This document shows, in pieces, positions 29,875 through 37,283 of a DNA stretch of 64,000 nucleotides. The stretch is from positions 124,001 to 188,000 of the forward strand of contig CAZXMW010000001.1 of NCBI GenBank assembly GCA_964641415.1, in the 5' to 3' direction. The translations under genes and the position numbers were made by a program. The notes beneath the pieces were generated by a model that saw only the letters and a list, made by a program, of their open reading frames with translations, had not been told where the DNA came from and ran no database searches. The DNA comes from JAHECW01 sp964641415. Lineage in GTDB: Bacteria; Acidobacteriota; Thermoanaerobaculia; Thermoanaerobaculales; Sulfomarinibacteraceae. Positions within the stretch are counted from its first letter, which is position 1; the number at the start of each line of letters is the position of its first letter.

Positions 29875-29902
29875 GGTGACCTCCCGGTCTCGGATTGAGG
29901 GG

Positions 29903-30436
29903 TTAGTCGATCCAGACCCGGACGTCGGCGTCGTTCGAGGTGACGGTGACCAGCTCGCCGCCGGGGAAGCGCTCGAAGCTGGAGAGCAGCGCCGCGACGT
30001 CGATCTGGCTCTCATGGTTGATGTCGAGTGCGTCCATCAGCTCCATGGGCACGCGGACCTTGACCTTGGCGTTGTCGCCCTCGGCCTCGTTGACGTCGAT
30101 GTGCAGGGTGCCCGCTTCCTTGTGGACGTTGACCTGGGCGTCCGGCGAGTTGACGGTGACGAACGTGCCGTCCGGGGCGCCCTTGACCGCGGCCAGAATC
30201 TCCGGCCAGTCGATGTCGGCGTCGTCGATGTCGAGGTCGACTCGGCCGTGGTGGAAGTTGTCGACGTCAACAGCCTTGAGCACCGACAGCACCAGGTTGA
30301 GCGGAAGGTGAACCTCGATGTTGGCGCCCTCGGACTTCTCGGTGACCTGGACGTTGACCCAGCGGGTCTCGTCGGCCAGGACGAGACCGGCGGCGAGGAT
30401 GATGGCGGCTGCGATGATCGTGACCTTCTTGTTCAT
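29903..30436 (-). CDS. Exported protein with two internal repeats
   Basis: The 177-residue product has a clear signal peptide (MNKKVTIIAAAIILAAGLVLA). Two repeats follow (about 25-105 and 106-177). Each contains a strand with VEVHLPLNLV or VRVPMELM, an acidic linker, a helix (ILAAVKG or VAALLSSF) and a closing strand pair GTFVTVNSPDAQVNV or GELVTVTSNDADVRV. It is acidic, with many Asp residues. It is first of a two-gene unit with the paralogue at 29332. A palindrome identical to the tetR operator core lies 54 bases before the start. PspC is the next gene upstream, so a role in envelope stress is possible but not shown. Confidence 0.82.
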   Translation of the reverse strand: MNKKVTIIAAAIILAAGLVLADETRWVNVQVTEKSEGANIEVHLPLNLVLSVLKAVDVDNFHHGRVDLDIDDADIDWPEILAAVKGAPDGTFVTVNSPDAQVNVHKEAGTLHIDVNEAEGDNAKVKVRVPMELMDALDINHESQIDVAALLSSFERFPGGELVTVTSNDADVRVWID

Positions 30437-30489
30437 GACTGACCTCCGTGTCGCGTTCTCAAGGATGACGACCGATCCGGCGTTTGCTT

Positions 30490-30499
30490 AACGATCGTT
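30490..30499. promoter_or_regulatory. AACGATCGTT palindrome, same core as the tetR operator
   Basis: The ten-base palindrome plus one further base (C) equals the site at 12213. It lies in the promoter region of the secreted two-repeat genes on the minus strand. A shared regulator is possible; a ten-base match can also be chance in 64 kb of GC-rich DNA. Confidence 0.4.
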
Positions 30500-30542
30500 C
30501 CTGGTTGAGGCAACGGGTTTCAGCCCGAAAAGTTCTCGACCA

Positions 30543-30622
30543 TTTTCCGATTTGCCCCCTTTTCCGTGATGGCGGGTCCAAGGCCGTGACCGCGCTGCAT
30601 CGGAAAAGGGGACGAATCGGAA
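30543..30622. repeat. Inverted element with TTTTCCGATTT arms
   Basis: The arm at 30543-30566 and the arm at 30601-30622 pair over about 22 positions with few mismatches around a 34-bp centre. It fills the spacer between pspC and the secreted repeat protein. Confidence 0.8.
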
Positions 30623-30647
30623 CTGGGAGCGCATGGGATGCGTGGCA

Positions 30648-30845
30648 TCACGCTTCCTGGGGCATCAGGAGCCACAGGACGAGGTAGACGAGGATGCCGG
30701 GGAAGGCGACCGACAGGATGGAGATCACGACGAACAGCACGCGGACCAGCGTCGGGTTCCAGCCGAGCCAGTGCGCGAAGCCGCCGCAGACGCCGGCAAT
30801 GATGCGGTTCGAGCGGGAACGATGGAGCGGGTTCGATGTCGGCAC
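30648..30845 (-). CDS. PspC-domain membrane protein
   Basis: The 65-residue protein starts with GTG at 30845. It is a complete stand-alone PspC domain: RSNRIIAGVCGGFAHWLGW followed by one or two membrane helices (VRVLFVVISILSVAFPGILV). PspC proteins belong to the phage-shock envelope stress response, but no pspA or pspB lies nearby. It follows the POT transporter by 82 bases on the same strand. Confidence 0.9.
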   Translation of the reverse strand: MPTSNPLHRSRSNRIIAGVCGGFAHWLGWNPTLVRVLFVVISILSVAFPGILVYLVLWLLMPQEA

Positions 30846-30927
30846 GGACAGACTCCTTTCATCACCAGGGAGTACGCGCGACCGAGGGATCTTGTTCCAC
30901 GGCGGTTCCGGTCTCCGCCAGATCCGC

Positions 30928-32280
30928 TCAGGAAGCGGCAGCCGCCCTCTTCCGGTCGATCCGGCTGGTGACGACGACGTAGATGATCATCGCCAAAAAC
31001 GACGTCATACCGACCAGTGCGTAGGCGAACCACAGGTAGTGGGCCTGGGCGTAGACCTCGGGCATGGCCGCCTGCCCGGCGAGGGCAAGGGCGTGCTGGG
31101 CCTGCACCGCCTCGGACAGCGTCGTCGGCTCCGGGCAGTACTCGGCGAGCAGGAAGCCCGACAGGATGAACCCGAACAGCCAGGCGAAGAAGGTGTTCAT
31201 GTGGGCGAATCCGAGAAAGACCCCCTCCTTGCCGCGCGGCGCCTGCTTCGAGGCGAACTCGAGCCACTTGGGACTGAGAAAACACTCGGCGATGCCCTGG
31301 ATGGCGATGCCGATGACCATCATCATTGTGATCGGGTGGACGGACAGCCCGAGGATCTCGACGTTGCCGCGGAACCAGGCCGATGATGCCATGGCCAGGG
31401 ACGACATGGGGATCAACGCCATGGCCACCAGGATCGAGTTCTGCGGCTTCCAGTTGCGCACCATCTGGGTGACGAGAATCACGAACAGGACGACCACGAG
31501 CGGGTTGACGTTGGCATACCACTCGGGCTTGTAGGTCTCGCCCGCCATCCGCAGCACGTAGTCGGGCATGGCGGCGTAGAGCTGGCCCTGGATCGCCCAG
31601 AACCCGGCGGTGATGAGGATCAGGGACAGGAATCGGAGATTGGACATGGCCATCCACATGCCCTGGGCGACCTCGGCGAGGTTTTTGGGCTGCGCGTCGC
31701 TGTCGTCCGGCGGGTGGAAGATCAGGAAGACCAGGATCAAAGCGACGAACGAGGCGCCGGACGAGAAGAACGGCACCGTGTCGACGCCCATCTCGATGCG
31801 CATGGGGGCAACCACGGTCTTGCCGAGAAAGGACCCGATGTTGACGACCATGTAGAAGATCGAGAATGCGCGGGCGCGGTTGGCGGCGTCGGAGGACTTC
31901 GACACCGTGCCGGTGATCACCGGTTTGACGAAAGACCCGCCGACGACGATGGTGAACAGCCCGACCAGGACCGGTCCGAGGGTCGAGAAGACGCCGAGGG
32001 TGCCGTACCCCACGGTCAGCAGCGCGAAGGCGAGCATGAGCCCGTTCCGGAACCCCATCCGGTCGGCGAGGGCGCCGGTGAAGAACGGAAACAGGTAGAT
32101 CAGCGCGCCGAACAGACCGGCGATGATGCCGGACTGGACGTCGTCGAGCCCGACGACACGGATGAGGTAGGTGCGCAGGGCGATGAATGTGCCGTAGTAG
32201 GCGGCACGTTCGCACAGCTCGGCGGCGTTGCCGGTCCAGAAGGCGCGCGGGAACCGCCAGGTGTTCGTTCCGTCGGTCAT
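30928..32280 (-). CDS. POT/PTR2-type major facilitator transporter
   Basis: The ATG at 32280 follows GAGGGGAA. The 450-residue protein begins with FPRAFWTGNAAELCERAAYYG, the ExxERxxYYG-like signature of proton-dependent oligopeptide transporters (here E-L-C-E-R-A-A-Y-Y-G). About 12 to 14 membrane helices follow. It likely imports di- or tripeptides, or a related solute, with protons. It is divergent from the HlyD-like gene, with 113 bases between the starts. Confidence 0.88.
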   Translation of the reverse strand: MTDGTNTWRFPRAFWTGNAAELCERAAYYGTFIALRTYLIRVVGLDDVQSGIIAGLFGALIYLFPFFTGALADRMGFRNGLMLAFALLTVGYGTLGVFSTLGPVLVGLFTIVVGGSFVKPVITGTVSKSSDAANRARAFSIFYMVVNIGSFLGKTVVAPMRIEMGVDTVPFFSSGASFVALILVFLIFHPPDDSDAQPKNLAEVAQGMWMAMSNLRFLSLILITAGFWAIQGQLYAAMPDYVLRMAGETYKPEWYANVNPLVVVLFVILVTQMVRNWKPQNSILVAMALIPMSSLAMASSAWFRGNVEILGLSVHPITMMMVIGIAIQGIAECFLSPKWLEFASKQAPRGKEGVFLGFAHMNTFFAWLFGFILSGFLLAEYCPEPTTLSEAVQAQHALALAGQAAMPEVYAQAHYLWFAYALVGMTSFLAMIIYVVVTSRIDRKRAAAAS

Positions 32281-32393
32281 GAAAGCTTCCCCTCGTCGAT
32301 CCGGAGGCGCAACTGTAGCACGTGCTGCCGGGGCCGCCGGCGCCGCCGAGCGGTGCTCAACCACAAAGAGCGGCAGGCGTAGAATCCAAGGCA

Positions 32394-33527
32394 ATGAACA
32401 TCAAACGATGGCTCATCGTGGTGGCGATCATCGCGGCATGCGTCGCGGCTCTCAAGCTGACCGTGCTCCGGGACGAGGCGATCCGGGTCCGAGTCGCCAC
32501 GGTCGAGCGCGGTGTCGTCGAGGAGACCGTGTCGAACACGCGGGCGGGCACCGTGAAGGTCGCCCGGCGCGCCAAGCTGTCGCCGCAGGTCGGAGGGTTG
32601 GTGGTGGCGACGCCGCACCTCGAGGGCGACGTCGTGCCTGCCGGGGAGCTGCTGCTCAAGCTCGACGACCGCGCCCAGCGGGCCGAGCTCGAGTTGGTCC
32701 GGAGAAGCGTCGCGGCAGCCACCGCCCGGGCCGACGAGGTCTGCCTCGGCGCGAAGCTCGCCGAGACCGAGCTCGAGCGGACCACCGCGCTCCACGAGCG
32801 GGGCATCGCGTCGGATCAGAACCTGGACATCCTTCGCAGCGAGCGTGACCGGGCGAGCGCCGGCTGCGTTGCGGCGCGGGCGGCGCTCGACCAGGCGGTT
32901 GCGAGCGTCGAGTTGGTCCAGGTCCAAATCCGATTCACCGAGCTGCGGGCGCCGTTCTCAGGCGTCGTCGCCGAGGTGTCCACCGAAGTCGGTGAGTGGA
33001 TCACTCCGTCCCCGCCCGGCGTTCCCATTCCACCGGTCATCGACCTGCTCGACCCGGCATCGACCTATGTCAGCGCGCCGATCGACGAGATCGACGCCGA
33101 GCGCGTCCGGGCGGGTCTCGAGGTTCGGATGCGAGTCGATTCGAGACCCGATGTCGAGATCGCCGGGCGCGTGGCCCGGGTCGCCCCATACGTGCTCGAC
33201 GTCCTCGAGCAGAACCGCACCGTGGAGGTCGAGGTCAGGTTCGACGACCCGGACGCCGCGGTCGGCATCCTGCCCGGGACCTCGGCCGACGTCGAGCTCG
33301 TTCTCGATCGCCGGGAAGACGTGCTGCGGATTCCGTCGTCGGCGGTTGCCGAGGACGGCGAGGTTCTGCTTCTCATCGGCGGTGTGCTGGAGGAGGCGAC
33401 CATCGAGACCGGCCTTGACAACTGGCAGTACACCGAGGTTCTCTCGGGTCTCGACGGGGGCGACGTCATCGTTGCCGCGAGGGACGTCGCCGCCATCAAA
33501 CCGGGCGTCCGGGCGGAGCCGAAATGA
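32394..33527 (+). CDS. HlyD/MacA-type periplasmic adaptor (membrane fusion protein)
   Basis: The ATG at 32394 is chosen because the next residues form the membrane anchor (RWLIVVAIIAACVAALKL). The 377-residue protein has a biotinyl-lipoyl half (GGLVVATPHLEGDVVPAGELLLKLDD), a coiled-coil hairpin (about 95-180), the second lipoyl half (TELRAPFSGVVAEVSTEVGEWI) and beta-barrel domains. It links an inner-membrane ABC pump to an outer-membrane channel. Its partners are the ATPase and two permeases downstream; the TolC-like protein at 46 kb could be the channel. Confidence 0.9.
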   Translation: MNIKRWLIVVAIIAACVAALKLTVLRDEAIRVRVATVERGVVEETVSNTRAGTVKVARRAKLSPQVGGLVVATPHLEGDVVPAGELLLKLDDRAQRAELELVRRSVAAATARADEVCLGAKLAETELERTTALHERGIASDQNLDILRSERDRASAGCVAARAALDQAVASVELVQVQIRFTELRAPFSGVVAEVSTEVGEWITPSPPGVPIPPVIDLLDPASTYVSAPIDEIDAERVRAGLEVRMRVDSRPDVEIAGRVARVAPYVLDVLEQNRTVEVEVRFDDPDAAVGILPGTSADVELVLDRREDVLRIPSSAVAEDGEVLLLIGGVLEEATIETGLDNWQYTEVLSGLDGGDVIVAARDVAAIKPGVRAEPK

Positions 33528-33555
33528 CGGGACGCGGCTTCACCGAGACGGAAGG

Positions 33556-33647
33556 AGGGGCGCCAGGCTTGAGGAACTTCGGAAGTTCACGCGTTTCGGT
33601 CAGAAGACGTGCACATTTTGACGGCGGAACTTCACTGTGGCGCCCCT
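33556..33647. repeat. Inverted repeat in the adaptor-ATPase spacer
   Basis: AGGGGCGCCA (33556-33565) is perfectly complementary to 33638-33647. A nested palindrome GAACTTC-G-GAAGTTC lies inside. The element fills the 145-bp spacer. Confidence 0.65.
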
Positions 33648-33672
33648 GTGGCACCCCTGCATCGGCGGCCGC

Positions 33673-34341
33673 ATGATCGAGCTGCGAGGCCTCTGGCGGA
33701 CCTATCAGGTGGGGGACTCGGAGGTCCACGCCCTCAACGATGTCGATCTGAGGATCGAGCGCGGCGACTACCTCGCGGTGATCGGGCCGTCCGGCTCGGG
33801 CAAGTCGACCCTGCTCAACATCCTCGGCTGCCTCGACCGGGCGACCGCGGGCAGCTACGTCTACCGGGACCGCGATGTCGAGCAGCTCACCGACGCCGAG
33901 CGAACCCGGCTGCGCCAGCACGAGTTCGGCTTCGTGTTCCAGTTCTTCCACCTGCTTGCGCGACTCACCGCGCAGGGCAACGTCGAGCTGCCGATGCTGT
34001 TCGCCGGCGTCGCGCGCGCCGAACGCCGGCGGCGGGCCGCCGACGCCCTGACGGCCGTCGGACTGGCGGACCGCGCGCACCACCGGCCCGATCAGCTATC
34101 CGGCGGCCAGCGCCAGCGGGTCGCCATCGCCCGGGCCGTGGTCATGGACCCCGGCCTGGTGTTGGCCGACGAGCCGACCGGAAATCTGGACAAGGCATCG
34201 GCATCCGACGTCATGGACCTGCTCGAGACCATGAACCGGGACGGGCGGACCGTGGTGCTGGTGACCCATGATCCCGAGATCGCGGCCCGCGCCTCGAGCC
34301 GGGTCCGGATGGACGACGGGGCGATCGTGGAACGCACGTAA
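33673..34341 (+). CDS. MacB-type ABC transporter ATPase subunit
   Basis: The 222-residue protein has Walker A GPSGSGKST, the Q-loop region FGFVFQFFHLL, signature LSGGQRQRVAIARA, Walker B VLADEPT with GNLD, and the H-loop LVTHDPE. These are hallmarks of the LolD/MacB/FtsE group. It energises the two FtsX-type permeases that follow and works with the adaptor at 32394 in a tripartite efflux or secretion pump. Confidence 0.94.
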   Translation: MIELRGLWRTYQVGDSEVHALNDVDLRIERGDYLAVIGPSGSGKSTLLNILGCLDRATAGSYVYRDRDVEQLTDAERTRLRQHEFGFVFQFFHLLARLTAQGNVELPMLFAGVARAERRRRAADALTAVGLADRAHHRPDQLSGGQRQRVAIARAVVMDPGLVLADEPTGNLDKASASDVMDLLETMNRDGRTVVLVTHDPEIAARASSRVRMDDGAIVERT

Positions 34342-34419
34342 CAGTGAATTATGAATTTCGTCGCAATCGGCCGTGGGGGGTGCGAGGCACTCGACACTCG
34401 GAACGCGTATGAGCCGTCA

Positions 34420-34590
34420 GTTTTTAGTTTTTAGTTTTGAGTGTTTAGTTGCTCGTCGCAGGCAGCTCCGCACCGTTGTCAGCGAGGAGTCTCGGCCGGG
34501 GGCATCGGAGGTTTCCCATGCCCTCACTGTTCGCGCACGTCGAACCGGTAGGTCCGAAACTCAAAACTCAAAACTCAAAACTCAAAACTC
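34420..34590. repeat. Inverted element with heptamer arms (GTTTTTA / AAACTCA)
   Basis: The left arm (34420-34450) and right arm (34556-34590) are complementary. The centre starts GCTCGTCGCAGG and is longer (about 105 bp) than in other copies. A TCGCAATCGG motif also lies at 34361. Confidence 0.82.
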
Positions 34591-34608
34591 CTTCCACGAG
34601 TGGCCGTG

Positions 34609-35808
34609 ATGAGTTTCGTGGAGCTGGTCCGGTTTGCGGTCGGGGCGCTGCGGGGGCACCGGCTGCGGACCGTGCTGTCGGTGGCGGGGGTGTCGGTGGG
34701 CATCGCCGCGGTCATCACCCTGACCGCGCTCGGCGAAGGGGCGCGACAGTATGTGGTGGCCGAGTTCAGCTCGCTCGGCACCAATCTTCTCATCGTCATC
34801 CCGGGGAAGGTCGAAACCTCAGGGATGCTGCCCTTCGGCGGCGCCACCAACGATCTGACGGTGGCTGATTTCCAGGCCGTCTCCAGCCGGGTGCCGTGGG
34901 TCGTCGAGGCGGCGCCGTTGGCCACCGGTACCGAGATCGTGCAGGCGGGTGGGCGGTCGCGGTCGGTGCCGGTGTTCGGCACGACGGCGGAGTTGCTCCG
35001 GGTGCGGCGCCTCGAGGTCGCCTCCGGTCGCTTCCTGACGCCGGGTGATCCGAACCGGGGCGGCGCCGAGGTCGTGCTCGGGTCGACGGTCGCCCGAGAG
35101 CTGTTCGGCGCGAAATCACCGCTCGGCGAGGTCGTCCGGATCGGCGACTGGCGGTTCCGCGTGGTCGGGGTTCTGGCGTCGCGCGGTCGTTCGCTCGGCT
35201 TCGATTTCGACGACATCGTCTTCGTCCCGGTTCGGACCGCCATGCGCATGTTCAACCGATCGTCGCTGTTCCGGATCCTGGTCGAGGTCGCGTCCGACGG
35301 TGAGCTCGAGCCGGGCAAGCGGGCGATTTTGCAGCTGCTCGCGGAGCGCCATCGGGCCGAGGACGTCACGGTCATCACCCAGGATGCCGTGGTCACGACC
35401 TTCAACGAGATCTTCGCCGTGCTCACCCTGGCGCTGGTCGCCATTGCCTCGGTATCGTTGACCGTGGCCGGCGTCGGGATCATGAACGTGATGCTGGTGG
35501 CGGTGGCCGAGCGGCGGCGCGAGATCGGCGTGCTCAAGGCGCTGGGCGCGTCGACCAAGCAGGTGTTGGCGGTCTTCATCGCCGAAGCGTCGGTGCTGTC
35601 CTGCCTCGGCGGCGGGGTCGGGCTCGTCCTCGGGTGGCTCGCGGTCTGGCTCTTCGTCCAGGTCTACCCGACCTTCCCGGCGGCGGCTCCGTTGTGGGCC
35701 GTCGCCGCCTCCCTCGCAGTGTCGCTCGGCGTCGGCATCGTCTTCGGCGCGATCCCGGCGAGGCGGGCGGCGAGGATGGACCCTGTTGAAGCGCTTGTCG
35801 GAAGGTGA
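34609..35808 (+). CDS. MacB/FtsX-type ABC permease (first of two paralogues)
   Basis: The start is set at ATG 34609 because MSFVELVRFAVGALRGHRLRT aligns with the start of the second permease. A GTG three codons upstream is possible. The 399-residue protein has one N-terminal helix (about 20-42), a large periplasmic MacB-PCD domain (45-235) and three C-terminal helices (FtsX domain, 275-395, with ERRREIGVLKALGAS). It is half the size of E. coli MacB and lacks the ATPase, which is encoded separately. Confidence 0.92.
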   Translation: MSFVELVRFAVGALRGHRLRTVLSVAGVSVGIAAVITLTALGEGARQYVVAEFSSLGTNLLIVIPGKVETSGMLPFGGATNDLTVADFQAVSSRVPWVVEAAPLATGTEIVQAGGRSRSVPVFGTTAELLRVRRLEVASGRFLTPGDPNRGGAEVVLGSTVARELFGAKSPLGEVVRIGDWRFRVVGVLASRGRSLGFDFDDIVFVPVRTAMRMFNRSSLFRILVEVASDGELEPGKRAILQLLAERHRAEDVTVITQDAVVTTFNEIFAVLTLALVAIASVSLTVAGVGIMNVMLVAVAERRREIGVLKALGASTKQVLAVFIAEASVLSCLGGGVGLVLGWLAVWLFVQVYPTFPAAAPLWAVAASLAVSLGVGIVFGAIPARRAARMDPVEALVGR

Positions 35809-35821
35809 AACGAGATGCAAG

Positions 35822-35927
35822 TTCCGATTTTCGGTGATGAACTCCCGTGCCGCCTCCCGGCTTTCAGCGCGACAGGGTTCGCAGCGGGCTCGTGCTTGAC
35901 CAGGGAGTTCAGCACCGAAAATCGGAA
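35822..35927. repeat. Inverted element with long near-perfect arms (TTCCGATTTTCGG type)
   Basis: The arms 35822-35846 and 35903-35927 pair over 25 positions with one mismatch, around a 56-bp centre. It separates the two permease genes and shares TTCCGATTT with the element at 30543. Confidence 0.88.
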
Positions 35928-35954
35928 AACGTGGATTCGCCATCAGGTTGTGCC

Positions 35955-37157
35955 ATGGATTTGATCGAGCTGGTTCGGTTCGTCGTCGGGGCGTTGGGCG
36001 GACATCGGCTGCGCTCGTTCCTGTCGGCGCTGGGGGTCGGCATCGGGGTTGCCGCGGTGATCCTGCTGACCTCGCTCGGCGAGGGGACCCGTGACTACAT
36101 CGTCGGCCAGTTCACCCAGTTCGGCACCACCCTGATCGCGGTCAATCCCGGCAAGGTCGAGACCGTCGGCATCCCGGGCGTCCTCGGCGGCACCACCCAC
36201 AAGCTGACCATCGACGACGCCGAGGCGCTGCGGCGCATTCCGGACGTCGACGAGGTGGTCCCGCTCGCGTTCGGCCAGGCCAAGGTCGAGGGCGGCGGCC
36301 GTGGCCGCAGCGTGTTCATCTACGGTGTCGGTTGGCAGGCTGCGTCGGCGTGGCGATTCGACGTCGCCCAGGGCTCGTTCCTGCCGCGGATGAACCCGAA
36401 CCGGCGCGGCGCGGTCGCGGTGCTCGGGGCCCGTCTCGCCCGGGAGCTCTTCAGCGAGCGGTCGCCGTTGGGCGAGCGGGTCCGGATCGGCGGTTCGAGC
36501 TTCGTCGTCACCGGGGTCATGGCGCCCAAGGGTCAGCTGCTCGGCTTCGACATCGACGACGCAGCCTACATCCCGGTTGCCAACGCCCTCGACCTCTTCA
36601 ACACCGACGAGCTCATGGAGATCGATGTCGTCGCGGCGTCGAGCGAGGCGATCGAGTCGGTTTCACACGGCATCCGGCAGGTGCTCATCAAGCGCCACCG
36701 CGGCGAGGAGGATTTCACGGTCACCACCCAGACCGAGATGCTCGACACCTTCGGCCGGGTGATCTCGATGATCACGGTGGCGGTGTCCGGCATTGCCGGG
36801 ATCTCGCTCTTTGTCGGCGCCATGGGCATTGTCACCATCATGTGGATCTCGGTCCACGAGCGCACCGGCGAGATCGGTCTGCTGCGCGCCATCGGCGTGT
36901 CGAGCTCCCGGGTCCAGACGCTGTTCCTGCTCGAGGCGGTGGTGCTGTCGATGGCCGGCGGTCTGCTCGGACTGGCCGCCGGTTTCGGGATCACCGGAGC
37001 GGCGCGCGCCGCCGTTCCCGGACTGCCGATGAGCACCCCGGTCGAGGCGGTGATCGCGGCCCTCGGGATGAGCCTGCTGGTCGGGGTCGCGAGCGGCGTG
37101 GCGCCGGCCCGCCGCGCGGCGGGTCTCGATCCCATCGAGGCGCTTCGCGCCGAGTAG
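35955..37157 (+). CDS. MacB/FtsX-type ABC permease (second of two paralogues)
   Basis: The 400-residue protein has the same layout as the permease at 34609: N-terminal helix, MacB-PCD periplasmic domain, three C-terminal helices with HERTGEIGLLRAIGVSS. The N-termini are nearly the same (VELVRF / IELVRF, then VGAL.GHRLR). The permeases probably form a heterodimer served by the single ATPase. The gene ends 126 bases before the convergent TraB-like gene; that spacer shows nothing clear. Confidence 0.92.
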   Translation: MDLIELVRFVVGALGGHRLRSFLSALGVGIGVAAVILLTSLGEGTRDYIVGQFTQFGTTLIAVNPGKVETVGIPGVLGGTTHKLTIDDAEALRRIPDVDEVVPLAFGQAKVEGGGRGRSVFIYGVGWQAASAWRFDVAQGSFLPRMNPNRRGAVAVLGARLARELFSERSPLGERVRIGGSSFVVTGVMAPKGQLLGFDIDDAAYIPVANALDLFNTDELMEIDVVAASSEAIESVSHGIRQVLIKRHRGEEDFTVTTQTEMLDTFGRVISMITVAVSGIAGISLFVGAMGIVTIMWISVHERTGEIGLLRAIGVSSSRVQTLFLLEAVVLSMAGGLLGLAAGFGITGAARAAVPGLPMSTPVEAVIAALGMSLLVGVASGVAPARRAAGLDPIEALRAE

Positions 37158-37283
37158 GTCAGACCTCAGCTGAGCGGCCGGCGCATTCGACGTCGGCGCC
37201 GTTGCCGCGAAACGGGTTGCGGGCGAACGAGGTTCCTCGCGATGCGCGGCTGAGGCCGACGCTGTCGGAGACCGGTTCGGTGG

